This document shows, one piece after another, positions 53,615 through 62,541 of a DNA stretch of 64,000 bases. A model generated the notes under the pieces. It did no database searches. It saw only the letters and a program-made list of their open reading frames with translations, and was not told the DNA's origin. Origin of the DNA: Nothophaeocryptopus gaeumannii (Eukaryota; Ascomycota; Dothideomycetes; Mycosphaerellales; Mycosphaerellaceae); NCBI GenBank assembly GCA_031771865.1, contig JASISA010000027.1, positions 2,108,001-2,172,000 on the forward strand, in the 5' to 3' direction. Positions within the stretch are counted from its first letter, which is position 1. The number at the start of each line of letters is the position of its first letter. Both the position numbers and the translations under genes were made by a program.

Positions 53615-54721
53615 ATGTCAACGAACATGAAGGCGCCGAGCTTGCTCTGCTTGCGAGCACTCCGCGCAATCGCATACGAACGACCGCCTGTATGCATCCT
53701 GGCTAGGCGATCGTTTGCGTCTGTCCCGAAACAGCCTCCTCCACCCCCGCGGCCATCTTCCAATGCTCCACCACCAGCCTACGCAGCTCGCAGTCTCGCA
53801 GACTCCCAACCCGGCTTTCGAAAACGAAGCAAAGCCGACGACGATGAAGAATTCATGCCCCAGCCCCTCTCGCGACCTGTTGGGATGCCCAATCCTCCGC
53901 GGCCGGGCGACAACATGGGTCTCGAGAATCGCTCACTGAGCCAACGACGAGACGACTTTGTCAATTTCAATAAGCATATGAAGCGAAGAGCAGCGATGAC
54001 AAAACAACTATCGAAGCCGTATTTCAGAGACTGGAGCAATCTGCGTTTTTTTAAGGGGAAGATATTCAAAAGCAATGAAAGGCTGTTCCGTGCAGATGCG
54101 AGCTTGTGGTTTCCAAACTTCTTTGGCAAGACGTTGCGATCCGATGCGCAAAAGCTAGATGGGAAAGATGGGTATGGAGGGCTGGGCAGGGATACATGTT
54201 ATGCGATGGAAGGGAAGGTCTCTATTGTGAGCATTGTGTCCAGCACTTGGGCTCAGCAGCAGGTGGATACATTTATCTCCAAAGAGCAAAATCCGGAGTT
54301 ACACGAGGTCTTGCAGGAAGGGAAAGACGTCGCGCAGCAAGTGTGGATCAATTACGAGAATAATGCGTTGAAATGGGGATTGCTACAGCTTTTTCAGAGC
54401 AACTTGCGAAAGGAGCGGACCCAAGCAGAGCAGGAAAGATACTTCATGGTGCGAAGGGGTGTAGACGATGTCATGGAGGAGGCCATTGGGCTGTTAAACG
54501 ACAAAGTGGGATTTGTGTATCTGGTGGATACCGACTGCAAGATCAGGTGGGCAGGCAGTGCGGACGCAGAGCCCAATGAGAGGGAAAGCATGTTGAAAGG
54601 GTTGAAGAGGTTGATACAGGAAGCAAGGACGCCGCGAGAAAAGAGAGTCGATTCAAAACAACAGCTGAAGGATGCTGTTGCTAAGGTTACTGAAGAACCA
54701 AAAGCCGCTGCCTCTGGATGA
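53615..54721 (+). CDS. atp10: Mitochondrial ATP synthase assembly factor Atp10
   Basis: Inner-membrane chaperone for subunit 6 of the F1Fo ATP synthase. Single exon, 368 aa, ATG 53615. The N-terminus is an Arg-rich presequence (LRALRAIAYERPPVCILARR). After a Pro-rich linker come KPYFRDWSNLRFFKGKIFKS, LWFPNFFGKTL, then KVSIVSIVSSTWAQQQVDTF, VWINYENNALKWGLLQLFQS and FVYLVDTDCKIRWAGSADAE, the conserved ATP10 core with its thioredoxin-like C-terminal half. Longer than yeast Atp10 (279 aa) because of the N-terminal linker. Confidence 0.93.
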   Translation: MSTNMKAPSLLCLRALRAIAYERPPVCILARRSFASVPKQPPPPPRPSSNAPPPAYAARSLADSQPGFRKRSKADDDEEFMPQPLSRPVGMPNPPRPGDNMGLENRSLSQRRDDFVNFNKHMKRRAAMTKQLSKPYFRDWSNLRFFKGKIFKSNERLFRADASLWFPNFFGKTLRSDAQKLDGKDGYGGLGRDTCYAMEGKVSIVSIVSSTWAQQQVDTFISKEQNPELHEVLQEGKDVAQQVWINYENNALKWGLLQLFQSNLRKERTQAEQERYFMVRRGVDDVMEEAIGLLNDKVGFVYLVDTDCKIRWAGSADAEPNERESMLKGLKRLIQEARTPREKRVDSKQQLKDAVAKVTEEPKAAASG

Positions 54722-54778
54722 TCACCTCATAGCCTTCTGCAAAGGGTCCATTCTGAAGACTTGGGCCCTTTCCTTCTT

Positions 54779-55276
54779 CTACACTGGAAGCCTGAAATCT
54801 GCGTCCTTCCCGGATTTCTTTCCGACTGAGATCCTAGAATCTCCGAACGACCTTATGCGAAGCTCTCTGAGCGCGCTCGGCAATGCCAAATCCGGATCAA
54901 GACGGTGCTTCCCTATCGCAGCTTCTCCTTTCTCTCCTGTAGCTTTCGCAGTGTCCTCGGGGAGAAAACGAAGCTCCAGCGGCTTGTTGGAGTCTTCCAC
55001 CCGATTTTATGCGTAGCCGTCAATGTCTGTCGCTGGCTTCCTGCAGGCGCGTCTGCCGACCCAAAATCGATCTTGTCGTGGCGCTGCAGGTTTTGTGTCC
55101 TTGGTCTTGTCCCGACGCCCATGGCTCAACTGCATTTCGATGTCGTCCCAACTTCCTGCATCAGCCAACGGCAGATACCCTGAATTGCGCCAAAAGCCCA
55201 CGCCAGTGAGGAGAGCAGCAACAGACGGGATGCATGAGCAGGAACAAGATCCTGATGGCGAGCTCGAAGTTTGCAT
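54779..55276 (-). other. Possible small gene or relic with in-frame TAA
   Basis: One minus frame runs from ATG 55276 (MQTSSSPSGSCSCSCIPSVA) to TAG 54779, with a TAA at 55007-55009 after DIDGYA. Both halves are polar and moderately protein-like (SWDDIEMQLSHGRRDKTKD; LRIRSFGDSRISVGKKSGK). No family is recognised and no clean intron removes the stop. Could be chance. Confidence 0.22.
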
Positions 55277-55648
55277 GACTGATCACGGGTGAAGAGATGG
55301 CTTGAGCAAAACGTAATTGTATAATATTGCACAGTCGACGAAGCTGTGAAATTTGCGAGACATATGGGGCAGGCGACAAGCTTACTAGGCCGTGGGCATA
55401 TCCAGAGCTGCTTAGCAGACAGAACTGCGGCGAGCGCACAGCGCCGAGCTCTATCGCACTACCGACCGCGTCCATTTGTTCAATTTCGTGGTGATCCGGC
55501 TCGCTGTATTGGGGCGCCGAATTCCCTGATCACACTGCTCTGTGGATATACGCAGTCTCCTAGCGCCATCGATGCAGCATTTTCAGGAGCGTTCCTTGTC
55601 GCTGGAGCTGCGGGAAAGTGCCATAGCCTGCAGTCTTCGACGCGGAAT

Positions 55649-55876
55649 TTAGGTGATCGTCACGGCAGCGATCAAAGTGAACAGGAGAGAGGCACCGATT
55701 CCAAATCCCACTCCTACCAACCTCGTGGTCGCCGCTGTCTCCTTTCGAGAACTCGCACTCTCTTCATCCGCGGTCTCGTTGCCATAATCAACAGCGGCAA
55801 TATTCGTCATATTACTCACACTTAACGTGGCATCCATTCCAGGTGCTTCGACCTGCACACCACACCACTGCGTCAA
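55649..55876 (-). other. Possible C-terminal exon of a membrane or GPI-anchored protein
   Basis: The frame encodes VSNMTNIAAVDYGNETADEE with two N-glycosylation sites, then a Lys/Arg stretch and a terminal hydrophobic segment (LVGVGFGIGASLLFTLIAAV) ending at TAG. No upstream exon with a signal peptide could be joined with confidence. Confidence 0.25.
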
Positions 55877-56132
55877 GATATTCGAAACACTTCACTCTCA
55901 TTACATATCTTCCCAGGCCCTTTGCCCGCATTTCCATAGCTGGTATTACACCCAAATCAGTCCCAACATCTCCCGATTTGACAGGGTGTTATGGGCATGC
56001 CGAATCCAACCCATCGCTCCCTCGCGCGTGCCCATCTGCTCCAGCGACAATCGGCTCTGCTCACGCCGTTCATTGTATTCGTCCATGGCCGCGAGTCCTC
56101 CCCCCATGAACGTCAGCTCCAGCGACTGCTAG

Positions 56133-56540
56133 GCCCTGCTCACGTCTTTCATCTCATCAATGGCTGGTCACCCTTAGAGTCCTGTCACTGCTCTCATCGA
56201 TGACGGCGCTCTCGATTTCGACGAATACGACCATGGCAACCCTGACGACCATGACATCTTCAAGCGCACTCCGTTCTCATTGGCCTTCAAGGATGTCACA
56301 TTCATTCTCGAGGTCTGAAACCAGTTCAACTATGCCACCACCGTCGAGTTATTCCATCCTCTGCTCGCTTTGCCTACACTCGCGAACTTTGCCCTTTTCA
56401 TCGAACAAGAAAAGCCTATTGATGGCGCGCGAGTGATAACAGAAGAATTCCGTGCGTCTCTGTACGATGATCGAGCCATGCTGTCATTACAGTCGTCTGC
56501 CACTTTGGATACTATGCATCAGCCATCTGACAATTTGTGA
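56133..56540 (+). pseudogene. Gene relic of unknown family
   Basis: One plus frame reads protein-like sequence for about 135 codons (ALIDDGALDFDEYDHGNPDD; IFKRTPFSLAFKDVTFILEV; NQFNYATTVELFHPLLALPT; ITEEFRASLYDDRAMLSL) but is interrupted by TAG at 56175-56177 and TGA at 56316-56318 before a final TGA at 56538. The composition and low stop number argue for a former gene. No family is recognised. Confidence 0.35.
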
Positions 56541-57026
56541 AGGTCAAGGCATGTGAGGGGAGGTTGTAGAGCTCATGGGAGATTTAAGCGTGACTCACAT
56601 TGGCGACTTGAACATGACGCAGGAAGTGAAGTGAGGTAGGAGAGCGGATGGTCTCGAGATTGAAAGCAGTAGACGTGCTGTTGCAGTCGATCGTGCTGCC
56701 GTTCCGCATGAGCTCTGCCACGAAATGTCGGTGGGCGTGTGTGTACCAGATCAATCTTGTCATATTCAAGAGTATTCAGCGAAAAGTTGCCTAGCCTGCA
56801 ACGCAGCTCAACTCACAGCATTCGCTAGGAGAAGCTCAAAGGCAACTCTTTATTGAGGTCTACCAACCATCCGCCTCAATTCTCCCTTTTCTCCCTTTTC
56901 TGTAGCTTGTCAGCCGCTATGCATGCCACCCAAACGCCTTCGCTGAAAAGATCAAACCAGTAATGGTGCGTCTTTGGACCTCTCCCGTAGTACGAGCAGG
57001 GTGCAAGGAGTATGCAGTGTCGTTCC

Positions 57027-58184
57027 TTAGTACCGTTGTTGCCCGTACGGAGTCGCTTGTCCATAAACGCTCGTCGCACCACCACCATACCCAGGTGTCT
57101 GGCCTCCGTAGTTCGGATCGCCATAGGCAGTACCGCCTCCATACGCACTCTGCCCACCACCGTATGCTGTCGCACCTCCGTTGCCCATCGCGTCCTGAGG
57201 ACTGAAACCTCCATAACCATTCGCCTGACCTGCGTCCGCGTCTGAGTCCAAATCTCTGATGATACCGGCCAACTTGTTCTGCAGAACGCGAATACCCGAA
57301 TGCAGGATCTGGTCGGGTGGCATCACGCCCGTGCCCTCGAGATCGATATAGAATTTGTTGGGCTCGGCTTCATAGTTGAAGGGTTCACCTTCTTGAGGTG
57401 GCTCCTCCCACTCGCCGTTCTTCGCCGGTTCTGGCCATTCGGCCTTCGCATCTGTTTCGTACCATAGCGTTGTATGTCGCAGCTTGTTCCACGGGTCATA
57501 TTCGAAGCCAATCGCAGCCGTGGGTGCCCATTTTGCATGCTCTTTCGCGATCCCTTTCTTTGCAATACACTTGATGCGCAATTCTTGCCCTCGTCGTAAC
57601 TGGCATATTAGCGGCCCTTGGTTCTTCTGATCCATGATGATAGGCGATCCTCGCGGAGGAAGGTCGTCTGCAGAGCTGCCATTTACGCCGTTTGCTCGGT
57701 TGTAGGCCCCGCCGGGCGCAGCCGACTCGACAAAGAGGTCACGCGCAAAGACTTTCAGGTTCTCGTCGCTGTTACGGTTCGCCGCATTCAGGCGCAGGAC
57801 GACGCTGCAGTTGTCGCAGTACTCGTCGCAAGTGCAGTCGCGAAAATCTACCATCTCGTCTACGCCGCGCGTGCTGAGAGGGATGAGGCCTAGGCGGTGG
57901 GCAAGGAATTCATCGGCGAGTACAGAGGTGTTGTTCTCGATCTCGACCAGGTCAATCGCGATCGTCGGCACCTCAGCCAGCATCACGCGACGTATCGAGT
58001 TCGCGAAGGCGAGTGATGTGTTGGACAAGTTGAACTTGATTGTTGTGCGATTCGTCTGCAAGGTCAGTCTCTGTGCGTGCGCCGTCTATGTTAATAACCC
58101 GTCTCGGTTGAGACACACCTCTCGTATTGTAACCTGCGGTCCGGCAGACTCTCCATCGAGTGCGCCGTACGCGTCGTAGTCCAT
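57027..58184 (-). CDS. rpb3: RNA polymerase II subunit Rpb3
   Basis: Alpha-like assembly subunit of RNA polymerase II; pairs with Rpb11. ATG 58184 (MDYDAYGALDGESAGPQVTI), a 66-nt first exon, one 63-nt intron (58056-58118) and a second exon to TAA 57027, 364 aa. Conserved features: FNLSNTSLAFANSIRRVMLA, the dimerisation segment VPTIAIDLVEIENNTSVLAD, the zinc motif CTCDEYCDNC and KCIAKKGIAKEHAKWAPTAA. The C-terminus is extended by about 60 residues of Gly/Tyr-rich sequence (TAYGGGQSAYGGG, GYGGGATSVYGQ), making it longer than yeast Rpb3 (318 aa). Confidence 0.96.
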
Positions 58185-58570
58185 CTTGCCGCTGCCGCCA
58201 CTGCTGCCGCCGCTCTGTATGCACCTCTTATGGACTCACTAAAGCTGCGGGCTTCCTCGCCTCTTTCTACGCGCCGTTGTCAATTGTGCTTCTCGCGTGG
58301 AGTGTGGCAGTCGCAAGGAATGGAGTTCTCGAGTGATTTGCGGAGACGATCTGCGAGGTCGAGGTTGTGGGTTGTGGTGGTTGTTGCAAAGAATGAGCAT
58401 CTGGGGTTTCTTTGAAGCTCGAAGTTCCGCGCGCTCACTCGCTGCGCCGGCTGAACTTCGGGTCTTTACACATATCACCGGGGGACTTCACTTTCGAAAT
58501 GGCACGTGCCAATTCAAACTCAGTATTTTCTCTACGTCATATATGCAGTCTTCACGGCTACATGATCCGC
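58185..58570. other. Intergenic between Rpb3 and beta-mannosidase
   Basis: Rpb3 promoter and beta-mannosidase 3' flank; no gene seen. Confidence 0.5.
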
Positions 58571-61384
58571 TCAGTATGGCAGTGTTTGGTCCCACATGCT
58601 CTCCACTGTAACACCTTCGATCCACTTTCCACCAAGCGTATCCTTCTGCACAGTATAGCCTACACTCCGCGTCTCCTTCGCCCCCAACCAAAACCCATTG
58701 CTCTCAAAATGAACCACCGCGCCAGACGGATAGTCCAGCCAGACCCAAGCTGCCACGCCTTCAGTCGCACTGATGCTGAACTTCTTACTGGGTTGATCAT
58801 AGCTCAGTTTAAGGCCCGGGTCGTTGAGTTTTGCATCCTTCAACGCACCCGGATGGAACCAATTCTCGTGCTTGAATGTCTGTGTCGCGTTCGAGTTTGG
58901 CAACTTTCCTTCCACTTCTACAGCCAGTTTGAGGACGGCGTTGGTCGCGTCGTGGCCTTTGAGGATCTGAGTAGTGAAAGTCTGCAAGACCTTTGTGCTG
59001 TTCAGCGCACCAATTGTGATATCCACTTCACCTGGCATATCAACATTGAGTTCAGTACCAGCCCAATCATACCATTGCAATGTCGCTTTTCCAGTCACGC
59101 TCTCCCAGAGATCGCTCGTTGCCCACACAGACAGATTGCCGGTGGTCCGATCGAAATACGGCGCGATGATAACATGCTCGTACGCATCTTTAGCGGTATA
59201 GTGCAGAACCTTCCAGCGGCCGTCATATTCGACCCCTGCCCAGGTTTGTGCAACCCATAGATCTTCCAACTGCCAGTATAGACTTCCCAGACAGCGATTT
59301 GGGAGTCCAGACCCTCGACGATAGAACTCTATTTGAGACTTGTAGAACTCGGCTTGGAAAATCTGAGTTGCATGACACCAAGCGCTGAAGTTCGCGACAG
59401 AGTCGGATTTGGCGGGAACGGGATACCAAGTCTCTATGGCTTTGGTCATCTGCGCTTGGCCCAGCTCGGAATCCGTGAGATCTGTGATGTCAAGATTGCC
59501 AGGTGGACCATGCTGATTGCGAAGCAAGATAGTGGTGGAGTTGAAGTGAAGGTCCCGTTCCGCGATCTGCTGGCGCCAGGATTGCAACGAAGGCATCGAA
59601 TGGTACCCAAATTCGTTGGAGAAGCGGCCAATTGGATACGAAGTTGTGTTCCCGAGATATTTTGGATTATAGTTGTAATAGTCTGTCTCCCCATAGACTG
59701 CACCCGCAGTCTTGTTGTGATAGCGTTGAATCATGATTTTGTCTGCCGGTGCGCTGTGGTTCAGAGACAGCCAGCCATTGCTGGTCGAGCTTGGCTGATA
59801 GCTAATGCTCCTACTGTTCTCATAGACAGCCGGCAGAATGGTGTGTAGGAATAGCGTCTCGTACTCGCCTACATACCGCGGGTACTCTTCTGGAGCTGAT
59901 TCGTTTACCAAGTATAGTTCGAGATTTTCGAGTTCGTTCCCACCAGCCCAGAAGGTCATTGATGGGTGATGGTTGACTCGTCTTACCTGATATTCCGCTT
60001 CAGCTCTCACATTTGCAAGGAATTCCGGATTCACAGGATAGAGAGCGCAGCCGAATTCAAACTCGCTCCACAGTAGGAGACCTTTCTCGTCCGCGATATC
60101 GTACATCCAATCCGGACTATACGCACCGGAGGCCCACACGCGCAGCAGGTTTTGGTTGCCAGCAATAGCGGTATCGAAAAGTTCCGTAATACGCTGTGGC
60201 GTCACTCGCGTCCAGAAGGCATCCGGCGGGATGAAGTTGGAACCTTTCGCAAAAAATGTCTTGGCATTGATCTCAAAGTGCCAGTGATTCCCAGGAGCGA
60301 TGCCTTGAGCAATCTCTTCCTGAGAGACTGGGTTGCCGTTCTGTACAATTGTACGGAAACCGATTCGCTTGGTGACTGTGGCCAAAGCAGTGCCACTTGC
60401 AGACTTCAAGTCAACTGTAAGATAGTACAGCTTTTGCTGTCCCATTCCAACCGGCCACCAGAGCTCGACTAAGCTGTCATCGACAGTAGTCAAGCCTGTA
60501 ACGGTCGAATCGGTGACCTTGACACTGTTGAGATTTCCACTTGAGATGGTGGTTTTGTTTGTGAGGTCTTTCAGTGAGTATTCCAGCGTCGCTCCTGGAG
60601 AAAGAGTGCCAAAGTAGTCCAGACTCGCGTTCACCACCCACGGCTGGTTCTGATCTGGAGGGAGATTATTCAATTGGCCTTTGCGGTAGATGTCGACCAC
60701 ACTGTTGCGAACTTGTACTTCATCGTCCTCCAATTGGACAACCCACGCCGGTTGCCACGGCCCTGCAGGAACAAATGCCGGGCCCCAGTCCCATCCAAAG
60801 TCGGACTGCTCTTTGCGGACGAACCATCTGTTTGGGAATTGATAGAGTTGCATCACGTCCTCCGGCCATGTTTCTTGCCCAGGCTCATTGGCTATATCGT
60901 CTGCGATGTTGGCTGCAGATCCGAAGTTGATTTCCAGCACGCGACTCGTCTGGTTGCAAGATGCAAGATACTTGGTCACATCGAACCAATATTGCCTAAA
61001 TTGATTGTTCGTGCTCGCGACATGTTCTCCGCAGAAGGCAATTGAGGTAAATGTGTCAAGACCGTTGAATAGTAGCCAGGTACTGCTCGCATTCGTAGAT
61101 AGGCCAGATAGCGGGGCGGAAGTATATGTCCAGTTGTTCCAGACGATCCATCGGAGGTTATAATTGTTCAAGCCGTACAGCGGGTCGCCAATGACCTTGT
61201 TGTCGTACAGATCGAGCTGGGCGTAACTCGGTAGTTGTGCCGGAAGAGATATGTTAAGATCAAGATTTGAAATGGTCCAGTCGCTTCCCACAAGGCTTGT
61301 TACGCGCTGCGAGGACACCACAGATGCAAGTAAGCATGCATTCGCCAGGACCAGGGCACGCGGGGCCAGTCGGGCGATGATCAT
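58571..61384 (-). CDS. mndA: Secreted beta-mannosidase, glycoside hydrolase family 2
   Basis: Releases terminal beta-D-mannose from manno-oligosaccharides during mannan breakdown. Single exon, 937 aa, ATG 61384. Signal peptide MIIARLAPRALVLANACLLA, then SLVGSDWTISNLDLNISLPA, the N-terminal jelly-roll of GH2. The TIM barrel has the acid/base motif WAGGNELEN (E of NE) and the nucleophile in GRFSNEFGYHSMPS (E of NEFG). Many NxT/S sites suit an extracellular glycoprotein. The length equals the Aspergillus MndA type (about 930 aa). No lesion. Confidence 0.94.
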   Translation of the reverse strand: MIIARLAPRALVLANACLLASVVSSQRVTSLVGSDWTISNLDLNISLPAQLPSYAQLDLYDNKVIGDPLYGLNNYNLRWIVWNNWTYTSAPLSGLSTNASSTWLLFNGLDTFTSIAFCGEHVASTNNQFRQYWFDVTKYLASCNQTSRVLEINFGSAANIADDIANEPGQETWPEDVMQLYQFPNRWFVRKEQSDFGWDWGPAFVPAGPWQPAWVVQLEDDEVQVRNSVVDIYRKGQLNNLPPDQNQPWVVNASLDYFGTLSPGATLEYSLKDLTNKTTISSGNLNSVKVTDSTVTGLTTVDDSLVELWWPVGMGQQKLYYLTVDLKSASGTALATVTKRIGFRTIVQNGNPVSQEEIAQGIAPGNHWHFEINAKTFFAKGSNFIPPDAFWTRVTPQRITELFDTAIAGNQNLLRVWASGAYSPDWMYDIADEKGLLLWSEFEFGCALYPVNPEFLANVRAEAEYQVRRVNHHPSMTFWAGGNELENLELYLVNESAPEEYPRYVGEYETLFLHTILPAVYENSRSISYQPSSTSNGWLSLNHSAPADKIMIQRYHNKTAGAVYGETDYYNYNPKYLGNTTSYPIGRFSNEFGYHSMPSLQSWRQQIAERDLHFNSTTILLRNQHGPPGNLDITDLTDSELGQAQMTKAIETWYPVPAKSDSVANFSAWCHATQIFQAEFYKSQIEFYRRGSGLPNRCLGSLYWQLEDLWVAQTWAGVEYDGRWKVLHYTAKDAYEHVIIAPYFDRTTGNLSVWATSDLWESVTGKATLQWYDWAGTELNVDMPGEVDITIGALNSTKVLQTFTTQILKGHDATNAVLKLAVEVEGKLPNSNATQTFKHENWFHPGALKDAKLNDPGLKLSYDQPSKKFSISATEGVAAWVWLDYPSGAVVHFESNGFWLGAKETRSVGYTVQKDTLGGKWIEGVTVESMWDQTLPY

Positions 61385-61733
61385 GATGGTGTGTGCGGAT
61401 CGTAGTAGTAGGAGGGGTGAGAAGAAGACTTAGCTGCCAAGTTGGTCCTGACGTGCTACTGTATGTATATTCATGGCCGACAACGGTATGGAATGATATC
61501 AATCAAACGAGTAGGGAAGTAACATTGAGGTTGCACTCTGTTCCTGGCCTGGCGTGCCGTTCACCAACAACGCCTGCGGGGTCTGGCGGTGGGACTCCCA
61601 CTGCAACGCAGCATGGAGGACGGCACTGCACTGCGCGCTCGGTGAAGCAAGATCGTCGTACTTTCGGCGACAGAGTTGAGGAGGCTCATGAAGCCCCCAC
61701 TCTTTTCGCTGCTGTGTAGGCCGGCAGTGATGT

Positions 61734-61793
61734 GAGTGCGGAGGAGTGCGAGGAGTGCTAGTAGTAGGAGTGCTAGGAGTGCCAGGAGTGCTC
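61734..61793. repeat. Degenerate 9-10 bp tandem repeat (aggagtgc)
   Basis: About six imperfect copies of aggagtgcN between the two divergent genes. Confidence 0.75.
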
Positions 61794-62168
61794 TGTGAGA
61801 GTTCAAGCGTGAGCCGGTCGACATCGATCCCAGCACAGTAGCATTTGTTAGTTGGATTTCAGGTGTTCCATTGCTCGTACAGTAACGACATCGTCGGTGT
61901 GAAGCGTTCACGTCCCTCCGACTGGAGAGCTGGAATGGATGGGCGGGTGTTTGGGCGGTGGCCGTGACTCGTGCAACAATGCCACGCTAAAACTGTCTCG
62001 GGAGCTCCTGTGCAGTGGCTCTCTCTCGGAGCCTCGGAGGTGAACTCTGAAGCACAGGCCCAGGGCATGCGCAGCACATTGGCTAATCTGCCGCTTGGTG
62101 ACTTGAGTTTGGGCTGCAGGAGAGGAGATGAACAGCTGCTGCGAGTCCTCCTACTACTGGCCGTGCCT

Positions 62169-62196
62169 ACATTTCACATTTCACATTTCACATTTC
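62169..62196. repeat. 7-bp tandem repeat (acatttc x4)
   Basis: Four perfect copies upstream of the SH3-DOCK gene. Confidence 0.85.
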
Positions 62197-62285
62197 TGCT
62201 GCTGTATGCGCGTGCAACCATTTCCTTGCTTCATCGCAACACTTCGCCCGGCCTCCACCCATTGATACTTCTACCCTTCCGATTG

Positions 62286-62305
62286 ACGCGTAACGCGTAA
62301 CGCGT
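62286..62305. promoter_or_regulatory. Three tandem MluI cell-cycle box motifs (ACGCGT)
   Basis: ACGCGT occurs at 62286, 62293 and 62300, exactly 7 bp apart and about 240 bp before the ATG of the SH3-DOCK gene. In fungi ACGCGT is the binding site of MBF-type (Mbp1/Swi6) G1/S regulators. Binding here is inferred only from the motif. Confidence 0.45.
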
Positions 62306-62345
62306 GAGCATCGCCAACCTTTCTCGTGTCATCCGTCGCTCGTTT

Positions 62346-62371
62346 CATCATCATCATCATCATCATCATCA
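62346..62371. repeat. (CAT)8 microsatellite
   Basis: Eight CAT units about 170 bp upstream of the SH3-DOCK start codon. Confidence 0.85.
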
Positions 62372-62541
62372 CCTCTATCGACTCCTCCATGTTTCGGCAC
62401 TAACATTCATACAATCGAGCCATTGGACTTCTTACGCGTACACACGAGCACCCTCAGAACACATACACCCACTCGGCGGAAGAAGACACTACTCAAACGA
62501 GCCGGCCACGATGAATCACTAAGGCGATAGGGAAGTAGAGC

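Larger units (their letters stand above)
61385..62541. other. Intergenic with several simple repeats
   Basis: Shared upstream region of the divergent beta-mannosidase and SH3-DOCK genes. It contains the repeats listed separately and no supported gene. Confidence 0.5.
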
